A stretch of 64,000 nucleotides of DNA, from contig NZ_JABFAM010000018.1 in assembly GCF_013623775.1 (NCBI RefSeq), positions 1-64,000 on the forward strand, read 5' to 3'. A program made the translations under genes and the position numbers. Shown piece after piece: positions 1 through 8,121 of the stretch (position 1 is the first letter of the stretch; every line of letters starts with the position of its first letter). The notes beneath the pieces are model-generated. The model did not search any database, had not been told where the DNA came from, and was given only the letters and a program-made list of their open reading frames with translations. The DNA is from Rufibacter sp. XAAS-G3-1. GTDB taxonomy: Bacteria; Bacteroidota; Bacteroidia; Cytophagales; Hymenobacteraceae.

Positions 1-195
1 CCACTCTCCGTCTACATACTTCTGCATAAATTCCAGGGCTTCCCCATCAGGCATCGGGCCATTGCTCATAACTAGGGCAAAGCCATGATTTGCGATGTTT
101 TCACGCTCCGCTCTCTTTGCCAGCTCTTCAAGGCTCAATCCTACTGGGGCAGGCTTGAAAAAGGTGCCCCCGGGCTTCCAATTGCTATTTTCCAT
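1..195 (-). CDS. Hypothetical protein, 3' end beyond window
   Basis: Only the first 65 residues are visible, read from an ATG at 193-195 towards position 1; the frame is open to the window edge. The protein starts MENSNWKPGG and continues with a charged, probably helical stretch (GLSLEELAKRAEREN). No signal peptide, membrane segment or known motif is visible. It lies 81 bp downstream of the mobC stop on the same strand, so it may be the last gene of the mobilisation operon. I do not recognise the family. Function unknown. Confidence 0.55.
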   Translation of the reverse strand, partial: MENSNWKPGGTFFKPAPVGLSLEELAKRAERENIANHGFALVMSNGPMPDGEALEFMQKYVDGEW

Positions 196-276
196 GCTTT
201 GTTTTTCACTCAATCAACTATACAATATACGCAAAAATGGCCAAAAAAGCCAGTGCAAACACGGGATAAAAGCCTG

Positions 277-2457
277 CTACTCCTCTCCAGGGGCCAGCGT
301 GTTAGGATACATTTCTACTGTTTCCTTTACCTCGTCGCGCACTTTTTGGTAATTTGCCTGGACTATTATTCGTTGCGCTTCCTGTGAGTCGGTTTCACCT
401 TCGTCTGCAAAGAGCGCGAATGGCTCCAGTTCATGTGGTTCCGTTTGTGCATCGCTGCGGTCTATCCGCCCTTGGAAAAAGGTAGATTCTGTTTCAACCG
501 TCTGACCTATAAATTCGCCCTGTTCCAACCCTACGGCATCCTGGATACGGACCAAATTTCGTTCCTGAAGGCTTATGCTTTGGTTCTGGCTCCGGTTCCG
601 GTGGCCAGAACCGCCGGTGCTGCTGCCACTGCTCGTTGATACCATTGACTTATCTTCCCGACCGACGATTTTAGAAATGAGCTCCGCCGTCTCCATGTTG
701 TTCACTTTCCCGATAAACCAATTATTGAGGTTACTGATCATCACCTGCATTTTGTCCCGCCCATAGGAGTCAACCATCTGACTCAAATCCTGGCTCATGT
801 AAATGGTAGCTATTTTATTACTTCTGGCCGTCGCGGGGATTACCTCCAGTCCAGGCACGTAGATAGTAGCTGCCTCATCCAAAAAAACATAGCTTGGGTG
901 CTTCCGCTGCTGGTTCATCAGTTTGAGCGCTACGGTTATGATACAGCTGATAACCGGTGAAAAAGTGTCTTTCAGGGTGGGGTCATTGCCGATACACAAC
1001 AACTTAGGATTGTTCGGGTCATTCAGGTTTAAAGAGAATCCCTCTCCCCTACTTTCATCCGGGGTAAGCACCCAGACAATTTCCGGGCTGTTGATGCGGC
1101 TCAGGATAATTTGCAAGGTGGCCACGACCCCGGCAATTTGTTTCTCGGCCTTCTGTTCTACTGCGGTGATGAGGCTTCGGACCATGTCTCCGCACTCTAT
1201 GTCTGTATCCAGCATAGATAAAACGTGCCTAAAATCCTTATACAGGGCCGTGGCCACTACATGGGGGATGGTGCAGTAATCGGGGAAGTTCTTGCGGTAA
1301 AACCAAATGATGCCCGTTAAAAAAGCAATCGCGGACGTACTGAAGAACTCCCCTGAATTCTTAATCGTATTTGTATTCAGGTTATTGATGATCGCCCGGC
1401 TGTATTCTTCGGCGAAGGCAACTACGGGCATTTCCTCTGGCCTTAAGGGGTTAAGTCGCTCCGTGCGTGACAAATCCCGGAAATTGATGATATGAAGTTG
1501 TACGCTGGGCACAGATTGGCCTTTAGCTTCAGCTTGTTCGGCAGCAAGGGTTAAGGCACGCTGCGCTACTTCTGTTAGTACAGGGAATTTAAAATCGTAA
1601 ATCAAACCGGCCCAGTTTTTACTGGCAAATTGCTCAATCACCGGTTCCCCAATACTGTATGACTTCCCGGCTCCTGCACCTCCTAACACCAGATTCCCCC
1701 GAAAAGCGTTTGGAACGTTTATAAAACCTCCGTCTTGGGTTGGCAAGCTGAAGCCGTTTTCTGAAGTAAGCTTTTTACGTTCAGTGGTTAATCCGAATTC
1801 TGGCCGTTTGCTGCGGGCGATAACCAAACCGGCGACGAAGGTGCTGAGAATTGCAAATAGGCTGGCCATGGGGTAGCCATACAATATAAATTCCGAGGAA
1901 AACTTTGCAATTGTTAAAAGTACATAGCCACTTATCAGGAAAAATCCACCGCAAAGCAGGAAAATAACCGTCCTGCTTTTTCCAGGTATCGGTTTAAGCT
2001 TGGGCTGCCCTATTCTCCTATCCGGGGCTTTCTGGATGAAAAGAAATGCAAGCGAAGCAGCCAATAGGGAAATTCGGAAGTAAACACCAGCCTTCTTATA
2101 TATACTGTCAGCTTTCAAGAGAGATTTTTGCTTAATGCCATCTCCGGTACTCCCCAATCTACCATCTGCCCCCTCTACGGCACTAATGCTGTCCCTACCT
2201 GCCACCCCTTTGACTGATTCAGGGTTCTTACTCACCCCCGTGCTCATACGGTCTGCTTGCCGCCGCCTCAGCTCAATCTGTCGGGCAATTCTCTTTTGTT
2301 GTGGCGTAAGTTCGGGGTTTGCTTTCACCCAAGCATGTGCCTGGCGTATCTCTGCTTGATGGAGCAATACATAATAATCCCCAAACGCTATTGCTAAAAC
2401 TACTAATCCAGTAACTAAGGCTAGGTTTTGATTCTTACCCGGTGTAGGTACCTGCAT
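277..2457 (-). CDS. mobC: Type IV coupling protein (MobC / TraG-VirD4 family ATPase)
   Basis: This 726-residue membrane ATPase should link the relaxosome to the transfer channel and feed relaxase-bound DNA into it. N-terminal hydrophobic segments lie near residues 12-30, 126-142, 163-185 and 195-215. The cytoplasmic part has Walker A (GGAGAGKS, about 259-266) and Walker B (YVFLDEAAT, about 522-530), followed by a TraM-recognition-like segment (ATARSNKIATIYMSQDLSQM). The organisation matches coupling proteins called MobC in Bacteroidota plasmids and conjugative transposons. It follows mobA and mobB on the same strand, 191 bp after mobB, consistent with one mobilisation operon. The C-terminus is acidic and poorly conserved in appearance. 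The family call is firm; its pairing with the plus-strand tra operon is inferred from proximity. Confidence 0.9.
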   Translation of the reverse strand: MQVPTPGKNQNLALVTGLVVLAIAFGDYYVLLHQAEIRQAHAWVKANPELTPQQKRIARQIELRRRQADRMSTGVSKNPESVKGVAGRDSISAVEGADGRLGSTGDGIKQKSLLKADSIYKKAGVYFRISLLAASLAFLFIQKAPDRRIGQPKLKPIPGKSRTVIFLLCGGFFLISGYVLLTIAKFSSEFILYGYPMASLFAILSTFVAGLVIARSKRPEFGLTTERKKLTSENGFSLPTQDGGFINVPNAFRGNLVLGGAGAGKSYSIGEPVIEQFASKNWAGLIYDFKFPVLTEVAQRALTLAAEQAEAKGQSVPSVQLHIINFRDLSRTERLNPLRPEEMPVVAFAEEYSRAIINNLNTNTIKNSGEFFSTSAIAFLTGIIWFYRKNFPDYCTIPHVVATALYKDFRHVLSMLDTDIECGDMVRSLITAVEQKAEKQIAGVVATLQIILSRINSPEIVWVLTPDESRGEGFSLNLNDPNNPKLLCIGNDPTLKDTFSPVISCIITVALKLMNQQRKHPSYVFLDEAATIYVPGLEVIPATARSNKIATIYMSQDLSQMVDSYGRDKMQVMISNLNNWFIGKVNNMETAELISKIVGREDKSMVSTSSGSSTGGSGHRNRSQNQSISLQERNLVRIQDAVGLEQGEFIGQTVETESTFFQGRIDRSDAQTEPHELEPFALFADEGETDSQEAQRIIVQANYQKVRDEVKETVEMYPNTLAPGEE

Positions 2458-2648
2458 AATTATCTCTTCTTAAAATAAAATATGGTTCCACTCCCCTTCC
2501 CTAGGAAGCCCGGCACAGAGCTGCGTCTGCTCCGGACATGTTGCATTTTATAATAATCTCATAATTTACCTGGCATCCCTTATTTTTCACGATTTAGACT
2601 TGGGGTTACAATGTCTTAACAATTGTAAAATCAACAGACATAGCGACC

Positions 2649-3671
2649 CTAATCTATTTCCATTTCTCCATTCCTACGGATTTTCCGCTCACCTATTTCT
2701 TCTGTTTTATTATTATTACCTGTACCTGAGTTCACCGCATGCTGGAAAGCGTGGAGCAAATTTCTAACCGGTGCCTTACTCGGTATGGGATGCTCCCTTC
2801 CTGTCTGCAATAGATAGTAGGCATTATCAATCGGCTTTCCCTGTTGCGCCTTCGTTTCAATCCGTTTTAAGGAGCGGTAAAAAGTCTTGTCAAAATTTCT
2901 GCTAACGGCGATTTCCTTTACGCGTTCGCCATCAAGCCTTTGGCTTTTGGGCACATTTCTATTAATATCTTCTACTCGCTCCCCTATGCGTATGGACCTG
3001 GTGACATCCCGGCTAGCATCCCGTTGTTTGATCTTTATTTTTTCTTTCTCTTTAGCCGTGTACCTGAATTGCTGCTCAAACTGCTGCCCAGACTTCCGCT
3101 GCCATTCTATCAAGTCAAACCTGCTTTTGCGCCCTTTGGGATTCAAGGTTATCATTTGGTTTTTGTCCCGTGCACTGACAATTATATGCACATGCGTCTG
3201 TAAGCCTGGTCGCTTATCACCTACCTTTACTTCCCCGGACAATACCTCCTTGTCCGTTCCCCGGTAGTTCCGGTCGTGATGGATAGTAGCAGCCCATACC
3301 AGGTCTTTGGACGCTAGTCGCTCGCCCCCTTTCAGGTTAAAATTTTGGGCATACAGCTCCATGACCTGCCGAGTATAGGCTTTCAATAGTTGCTCGTCAT
3401 TTTTGATGTGCGTGAGCTCATCTGCACTGGGACTTATGATAAGGGAATAGAATTTGGAAGCATTTGCAGTAAGTCCTTTTACATTAGAGTCAATATCCTG
3501 TTGTACCCGTTCAGGCTTTAAACCATCGCTGTCCTGATTAAAGAAAATTCCTAAATCTTCTTTCTCTCTCTTTGCCTCATGAACCAAATAATTAAGCGTT
3601 TGCAGACTGCTACCATTATTGTCATATGCTGCTAGACCGTGTGATTTGGGGTTTATCAGTTTTATATACAT
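2649..3671 (-). CDS. mobB: Relaxase (MobB, DUF5712-like)
   Basis: Predicted conjugative relaxase of 340 residues that would nick the plasmid at oriT and stay covalently bound to the transferred strand. The metal-binding histidine motif is visible as THVHIIVSARD (about residues 178-188), preceded by a histidine-containing segment (ATIHHDRNYRGTDKE). An N-terminal tyrosine-rich stretch (MYIKLINPKSHGLAAYDNNG) may hold the nicking tyrosine, although which Tyr acts is not certain. The protein is basic in its second half (KEKEKIKIKQRDASRDVTRS), fitting DNA binding. It starts 12 bp after mobA on the same strand and precedes mobC. Length and layout fit the DUF5712/MobB group of Bacteroidota plasmids; the family name is from memory of this gene order. 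Confidence 0.8.
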   Translation of the reverse strand: MYIKLINPKSHGLAAYDNNGSSLQTLNYLVHEAKREKEDLGIFFNQDSDGLKPERVQQDIDSNVKGLTANASKFYSLIISPSADELTHIKNDEQLLKAYTRQVMELYAQNFNLKGGERLASKDLVWAATIHHDRNYRGTDKEVLSGEVKVGDKRPGLQTHVHIIVSARDKNQMITLNPKGRKSRFDLIEWQRKSGQQFEQQFRYTAKEKEKIKIKQRDASRDVTRSIRIGERVEDINRNVPKSQRLDGERVKEIAVSRNFDKTFYRSLKRIETKAQQGKPIDNAYYLLQTGREHPIPSKAPVRNLLHAFQHAVNSGTGNNNKTEEIGERKIRRNGEMEID

Positions 3672-3683
3672 GCCCTTCTCCGC

Positions 3684-4181
3684 TTAGGTATCTGTATTCG
3701 GTTGTTTCAGTTTCTTCTTTTTACCAGGCGCAATCTCCTTAGCTGAATCAAAAATTAACTTAAGTTGATTCGTGATAGCACCCTCGTTCTGTTCTTTCAA
3801 GGTTCTGAGTTTACTTCTTCCGTTTCTCAACTCCTCGTCATTATACGTGCTCAACGCAATCTCTTCCATGCGTAACACACGGTCAATCGTCACCCTTGAA
3901 CGTATCAACTCTTCCAACATCACGGATAATAATCCTCGTTCTTGTTCTTGCATATAACCAAATATCCGGTCGCCTAAACGTTTTATATCCTGCATGATCA
4001 AAGCACCTTCCCTTGCCTCAATTTCAACTGGATTCAATCCCCTTGTACCGAAGTAGTTCACGGCTGCATCTAGGTAATCAATCGCGGACAAGCCTAGGCG
4101 CTTAGCTTCTTTGGCTAATAAGTGATGTGTCACCGCATGAAGGCGTGCACTGGTAGTACTTGTTTTTTCGAGTTTGCTCAT
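3684..4181 (-). CDS. mobA: Relaxosome accessory protein (MobA, BfmA/BtgA family)
   Basis: A 165-residue protein expected to bind oriT and help the relaxase load. The N-terminal part (TSARLHAVTHHLLAKEAKRL, then GLSAIDYLDAAVNYFGTRGLNP) resembles the ribbon-helix-helix region of the BfmA/BtgA mobilisation proteins of Bacteroidota. The remainder is a long helical region, probably a coiled coil (about 60-130), and the tail is Lys-rich (PGKKKKLKQ). It is the first gene of the minus-strand mob operon; its start at 4181 faces the AT-rich palindromic tract, the natural place for its binding site. No catalytic motif is expected. The family call is good, the exact DNA target unknown. Confidence 0.8.
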   Translation of the reverse strand: MSKLEKTSTTSARLHAVTHHLLAKEAKRLGLSAIDYLDAAVNYFGTRGLNPVEIEAREGALIMQDIKRLGDRIFGYMQEQERGLLSVMLEELIRSRVTIDRVLRMEEIALSTYNDEELRNGRSKLRTLKEQNEGAITNQLKLIFDSAKEIAPGKKKKLKQPNTDT

Positions 4182-4530
4182 ACCATTGAAAATCCAAATA
4201 TCTTTACTATATATCTACAAAATATTACTGACTACTAAGCACTTATGTTTCATTCTCTACATTTTTAAGCTATGCTTAAAAACAAGTATTTATAAATCAG
4301 TGCCTTAGCATTGCATTTTAAATGCTCTTCTTGCTAAAAGAAGATACTAAAACGCATTGGACTTAGGTTCTTAAGATTGGTTGTTTAGTGAGGTAAACTT
4401 TCAAGTGATGATACCAATGATTATGCATTGCAAGTCTTACCACTTCTTAATGAAATCTGTTATATTGTTATAATATTATAAGTTTATATGGTTATATATA
4501 ATTCAAACTTAATGATATCAGCAGCCAATA

Positions 4531-4570
4531 GCTGGTTATAAAAATATAAACTTATATTGTTATAACCAGC
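4531..4570. repeat. Inverted repeat, 19-bp arms
   Basis: Arms 4531-4549 and 4552-4570 pair at 18 of 19 positions with a 2-nt centre. The ends carry GC (GCTGGTTATAA) and the interior is pure AT. It is almost a continuous palindrome, so it could bind a dimeric protein or extrude as a cruciform. Confidence 0.8.
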
Positions 4571-4595
4571 TCATCAAAGTTTGATTGCTTATTAC

Positions 4596-4651
4596 TACTT
4601 TTATAATATTATCGTTTTATTATTTTATAAAACGATAATATTATAAAAGTA
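4596..4651. repeat. Perfect 25-bp inverted repeat
   Basis: Arms 4596-4620 and 4627-4651 are perfectly complementary, separated by the 6-nt loop TATTTT. The arm contains ATAATATTATCG. No T-run or adjacent gene end makes it a terminator. It is the strongest palindrome of the AT-rich tract and a good candidate relaxosome or ParA-partner site. Confidence 0.85.
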
Positions 4652-4712
4652 TAATTGAATAAAGGTGCTATATTATTATGTTATACTATTATAACAATAT
4701 AATTGCGCACTA

Positions 4713-4758
4713 TTATACAATTATAAGAATACATTTGTGTCTTTTTATAATTGTATAA
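4713..4758. repeat. Perfect 14-bp inverted repeat
   Basis: Arms 4713-4726 (core ATACAATTATAA) and 4745-4758 are exactly complementary, with an 18-nt spacer. It is a third stem-loop of the same AT-rich tract, about 60 bp beyond the 25-bp repeat. Confidence 0.75.
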
Positions 4759-4943
4759 AAATATAGTAAAGGAAGAATATATTTTTATAATAATCTATGA
4801 TTATTGCTTTATAATATTATAGGAAATTAAACCAATAATATTATAAAGTTATTTAAGTATAAAATTGCGCTATGATAAAGTTATAAAGCTATATTGTTAT
4901 AACTTTGTAAAAAGAAGCTAAGTGATTTAGAAAAAAGTTAGTT

Positions 4944-5669
4944 ATGAAAATTATAAGTTTTGCGACCCAAAAAGGAGGGTCAGGAAAATCCACGTTGACG
5001 CTTGTCCTGGCAGCAGCGTTGGCAGTAGACTATAAACTTAAAGTAGCGGTTCTGGATTGTGACTACCAGCAAAGCATCGTGAAAACCCGTGTCCAGATAG
5101 ATGAGGAAAGTTTGCAATTGCTAAAAGAGTCGAACCCGGATGCTACCTATCCCTTCGATATTTTCTCTATTGACTTAAATGGAATTTTTGATTTTGTGGA
5201 TAACCCGGAAAATGATTACGATTTAGTATTCATTGATGTACCGGGCCGGGCCGATGGCGATGATGTTTTTAATGCGCTTACTGCCTGTGATGCGGTCATA
5301 GTTCCATTAGTTGCTGATTATTTGGATAGGGCAAGCACGGCTGAATTTATGCATATTCTGCAAACGATTAAAACAGAGGCGGATAAGGCGGAAATACCCT
5401 TTGAGTATTTCGGTATTTCCACGAAGCGCTCTAACAATAAGGAGGAACAGGAAATGGATGATTATGTGGATGCCCTGGGACTAGCACGTTTTAAATCCTC
5501 CCTTAGCTACCGGGCAGCTTACAAGCGCGCATCTACTCTGTACAGCCTGACAACACCCGCATATCTGCGCTATGTAGGTGGAGATAAAAATGTCTCCGAA
5601 GAAATACATGCGGTCTGCAATGAATTAATTGAACGCATGGAATTACCCGTAAAATCTGTAACAGAATAG
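4944..5669 (+). CDS. parA: ParA-family partition ATPase (TraA-like)
   Basis: A 241-residue ATPase of the ParA/MinD family that should position or segregate plasmid copies, or act in transfer as TraA does in CTnDOT-type elements. The deviant Walker A motif KGGSGKST is at residues 10-17 with its signature lysine. Walker A-prime follows as VAVLDCDYQQS (about 34-44), and the Walker B-like VFIDVPG is near 95-101. No N-terminal DNA-binding domain is present, so it is the short type (ParA type Ib-like) that needs a separate small partner. The next gene starts 4 bp after its stop and is the obvious partner candidate. The palindromic tract directly upstream may be its centromere. The family is certain; partition versus conjugation role is open. 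Confidence 0.88.
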   Translation: MKIISFATQKGGSGKSTLTLVLAAALAVDYKLKVAVLDCDYQQSIVKTRVQIDEESLQLLKESNPDATYPFDIFSIDLNGIFDFVDNPENDYDLVFIDVPGRADGDDVFNALTACDAVIVPLVADYLDRASTAEFMHILQTIKTEADKAEIPFEYFGISTKRSNNKEEQEMDDYVDALGLARFKSSLSYRAAYKRASTLYSLTTPAYLRYVGGDKNVSEEIHAVCNELIERMELPVKSVTE

Positions 5670-5673
5670 GAAA

Positions 5674-6231
5674 ATGGCAGAACAAGAAAATAACGGCAAT
5701 AGCCAAAGCGAGAAAAAAGAGGTTAAAAAGCAAGGTGCGCCAAAATTCGGGAAAGCACGCATCGTGGTTCCCCAAGCTTCACGCGAAGCAGCCCGTTCAA
5801 ACATGGCCGGGGAAGCGATGGTAAAAAGCATGAAGACGGAAACGGCTCCAGTTGCTGAACCGGAAACACCGACACCGGAAATTACCCCGTTAGTTGACAT
5901 AGACTTTAAGGGTGAGAGTAGAGGAGAAGAGCGGACTGAAAATAATTCAGCTACTGAGCCGGTGGATGCCGAGAAGTCTGCCGCTCCAGAAGGAAAGAAA
6001 GCTCGCGCCGCTGCAAGGAAAGCAGCCCCAAGTGCTGAAAATCAGCCAGAGGAAACCAAGAATGTCAGGCTGCTGAGTTCTCTATGGTTGGACGCAAAAT
6101 TCAACCTGGTGCAGTTGAATGGAAGTGGTGGCCCATCCAATCTGACAGATTATGCTGAAGAGGCATTCAGATTGTATGAAAAACACCTTCTTAAAACAGG
6201 TAAGATCAACAGATCTCGAACAGATAAATAA
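5674..6231 (+). CDS. ParA-linked hypothetical protein (possible ParB/TraB-type partner)
   Basis: A 185-residue protein in tight linkage with parA (4-bp gap). The first two thirds are hydrophilic, rich in Lys, Glu, Ala and Pro and probably disordered (EKKEVKKQGAPKFGKARI; KKARAAARKAAPSAENQPEE). The last ~50 residues look folded (VRLLSSLWLDAKFNLVQLNG, then LTDYAEEAFRLYEKHLLKTG) and resemble the helical end of small DNA-binding partners such as ribbon-helix-helix proteins. In other Bacteroidota elements the gene after ParA/TraA is often a protein of this build (DUF3408 type), but I cannot assign the family securely. A DNA-binding adaptor for ParA is the most economical guess. Confidence 0.65.
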   Translation: MAEQENNGNSQSEKKEVKKQGAPKFGKARIVVPQASREAARSNMAGEAMVKSMKTETAPVAEPETPTPEITPLVDIDFKGESRGEERTENNSATEPVDAEKSAAPEGKKARAAARKAAPSAENQPEETKNVRLLSSLWLDAKFNLVQLNGSGGPSNLTDYAEEAFRLYEKHLLKTGKINRSRTDK

Positions 6232-6305
6232 TCTGCGGTTATAAGTAGTTACCAAACCTGCACTTTTATCCAATTAATGCCCTTATTCTATAACTTAATT
6301 AAGTT

Positions 6306-6346
6306 AAAGCTAGGTTTCATCAGCCAAAAGCTAGGTTCTATCAGTA
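6306..6346 (+). repeat. Iteron pair upstream of rep
   Basis: Two direct copies of the iteron AAAGCTAGGTTTCATCAGYC start at 6306 and 6327, so their spacing is 21 bp (two helical turns). The second copy differs slightly (TTCTATCAG). They belong to the Rep-binding repeat family described for 6656-6769. Confidence 0.85.
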
Positions 6347-6409
6347 AAACCGGGCTTTTCCCTTCCTAATGCTAATTGTTTTAGCATCTAGTATAATAGA
6401 AGGTCTCTC

Positions 6410-6429
6410 TACTGATGAAACCTAGCTTT
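6410..6429 (-). repeat. Inverted iteron copy
   Basis: The same iteron occurs on the opposite strand (plus strand reads TACTGATGAAACCTAGCTTT). An isolated inverted copy between two groups of direct iterons is typical of an initiator autoregulation site, here about 420 bp before the rep start. Its regulatory role is inferred. Confidence 0.75.
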
Positions 6430-6655
6430 TAATGTTATTATTTATATTTTTTATGCTTAAAGTACAATCTGCGCGCCCAAACCTCCTACTTTATTAGATT
6501 TTTTTGTTGCTTTCTTTCCCACTTTTTTTACATCTGCTCCAAACCAAACCTCTAAAAGCCTATTTTTTTTAACTACAAGTTTGTAGTATTTATGTTATTT
6601 GTTTAGTATTTGCAGGAGCCATAAGAGATTGGTTCCCTGCTCATTAAGCGTACTT

Positions 6656-6769
6656 AAAGCTAGGTTTTATCCGTTTAAAGCAAGGTTTCATCAGTCAAAA
6701 GCTAGGTTTGATAGGTGAGAAGCAAGGTTTGATAAGCGGAAAAGCAAGGTTTCATCAGTCAAAAGCTAG
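6656..6769 (+). other. Plasmid origin: iteron array (oriV)
   Basis: Five full direct copies start at 6656, 6677, 6698, 6719 and 6741 (spacings 21, 21, 21, 22 bp). A half copy (AAAGCTAG, 6762-6769) ends the array. Consensus is AAAGCWAGGTTTSATMRGYS; copies alternate between GCTAGG and GCAAGG. Tandem iterons at helical-repeat spacing just before a Rep_3 initiator gene are the hallmark of iteron-type theta plasmids. The AT-rich stretch 6420-6610 is a plausible unwinding region. The 6232-6847 interval holds no gene. Confidence 0.88.
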
Positions 6770-6847
6770 TAGAGTTTTAGAAACTTGCTTTTCCTTATAA
6801 ATTTTCTATATTTGACCGAAAGTTGTGCAATTACTAGTTGGTGGACA

Positions 6848-7789
6848 ATGGCAAAAGGGGTAACAGAGGCAAAAGAACCGCATAAATTGGAAATTAGGCA
6901 ACATAACGCTATTACAACGGCGCGTTATGAGATGTCAGCTATAGAGATGGATATTTCGTTTTTCCTTCTTTCCAAACTGCGTGCCGATGACAAACCTGGT
7001 ACAAAATACCAAATTTCTGTGAGGGAATTGCAGGAAGTCACTGGAAGACAATGGCACCATGGCCAATTTCTGGAGGCGACATCTGCACTTAGGAGCCGGG
7101 AATATGTCTTTGAGGATAATAAAACCGTTTTACAGGTGGGGTTATTGGCTTCTGCCTTGCATAGAAAAGGGGAGGGGTTGATTGAACTTGAAATCTCTGA
7201 GAACATAAGGCCGTACCTGATAGACTTAAAGAACAACTTTACCAGCTTTCAGCTCCAGGCGGCCTTTATGCTACCCAGCAAGTGGGCTAAACGCATCTAT
7301 CAGATTGCAAGTCAATGGAAGGACATCGGAGAAACCAAGATATACTCCATAGATGATTTAAAGGTAATCTTGCACCTAAAAGACCCCAAAAACAAGGAAA
7401 AGGAGCAATATTCATCCATCTCCTTGTTTAAAAAGAACGTTCTCGATATTGCTGTGGAGCAAATCAATAAATTCACCGACCTGAGAATAAGCTATGTGTT
7501 GACGAAAAGAGGCCGGGTTTTCACGCATATCCGGTTCTACGTGAACAAACAGACGATTCAGCAATTACCGTTAGCTTTCGATTTGCCAACCGAAGATGTA
7601 AGGAGACAGAATGCCCGGACTATCCTGGACGATTTAAATATTATCGAAGAGAAACTGGTTAATAGAATCTTGCAGGACGAGAATTTACTGAACAAGCTTT
7701 TCCAGTTCAACTATAAATTGAAAACTGACAAAATTAAAGCCACATCCAATCCCGGGGGATTATTCCTAAAAATTGCTGGTTTGGTCTAA
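6848..7789 (+). CDS. repB: Plasmid replication initiator, Rep_3 family
   Basis: A 313-residue initiator of the Rep_3 (RepB/RepE-like) family, expected to bind the surrounding iterons and open the origin. The first winged-helix domain starts near KLEIRQHNAITTARYEMSAI, with the typical segment QVTGRQWHHGQ-like region about residues 60-70. The second starts near PSKWAKRIYQIASQWKD and runs to RISYVLTKRGRVFTHIRFYV. The frame is open upstream to an ATG at 6785, but the extra 21 residues are hydrophobic and unlike the family, and overlap the last iteron spacing; the ATG at 6848 gives the usual family N-terminus. An iteron overlaps the stop codon (7789-7808). Family call is strong and shows that a plasmid replicon is, or was, present. 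Confidence 0.9.
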   Translation: MAKGVTEAKEPHKLEIRQHNAITTARYEMSAIEMDISFFLLSKLRADDKPGTKYQISVRELQEVTGRQWHHGQFLEATSALRSREYVFEDNKTVLQVGLLASALHRKGEGLIELEISENIRPYLIDLKNNFTSFQLQAAFMLPSKWAKRIYQIASQWKDIGETKIYSIDDLKVILHLKDPKNKEKEQYSSISLFKKNVLDIAVEQINKFTDLRISYVLTKRGRVFTHIRFYVNKQTIQQLPLAFDLPTEDVRRQNARTILDDLNIIEEKLVNRILQDENLLNKLFQFNYKLKTDKIKATSNPGGLFLKIAGLV

Positions 7790-7808
7790 AAGCTAGGTTT
7801 CATCAGTC
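7789..7808 (+). repeat. Iteron overlapping the rep stop codon
   Basis: A full iteron copy (AAAGCTAGGTTTCATCAGTC) begins on the last base of the rep TAA stop. It is a perfect match to the best upstream copies and is followed by the same AAAA. Such an outlying copy could mediate handcuffing between origins or reflect a duplicated origin end. Confidence 0.8.
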
Positions 7809-8121
7809 AAAAAATATGCGCATTGGTAAATTAGCAACGGCCAGGGTACAGAATTAACAAAGTACAGGAATTATAAATTTTGACCGTCCCGCCCTCCGGG
7901 CGGTCAATGGCAGCTGCTTTTTGCAATTGCAGACTGCCAAGGCCAAAAAATGAGAAATTGTTTCTCACAAAATAAACATAGGTTTTACTGGATGTAAAAG
8001 AAGGCCAAAAAAGGGGGTATTTTTTGTTATTTTATGTATCTATTAATATACATTAACGTATAATATAATATACATAGAATAGCAATTGCAAATCATCATT
8101 CACCTTTAAACCTAGGAAACC
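7809..8121. other. Intergenic region without gene
   Basis: About 310 bp between rep and the DUF932 gene. It contains a short GC hairpin (CGCCC TCC GGGCG near 7890-7902), two copies of the palindrome GCAATTGC (7923-7930 and 8082-8089) and an AT-rich stretch with repeated TATACAT (8040-8080) that probably holds the promoter of the next gene. I see no RNA gene. Confidence 0.5.

Larger units (their letters stand above)
4430..4920. repeat. AT-rich tract with nested palindromes (candidate oriT/parS region)
   Basis: The 762-bp space between mobA and parA (4182-4943) has no gene. From about 4430 to 4920 it consists almost entirely of variants of TTATAATATTATA, often back to back as inverted repeats. 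At least three strong stem-loops can be drawn (entered separately). The tract lies between the divergent mob operon and the partition gene, the usual position of an origin of transfer or a centromere-like site. Which of these it is, or whether it is both, is inference. Confidence 0.6.

Noticed and set aside
6306-6769. Possible CRISPR array
   Set aside because: The ~20-bp repeats are directly adjacent (21-22 bp period) without spacers, include an inverted copy, and precede a Rep_3 gene; they are iterons.
7880-7906. GC hairpin after rep as a strong terminator
   Set aside because: The stem is short, with competing pairings, and no T-run follows; evidence is too weak for a terminator call.
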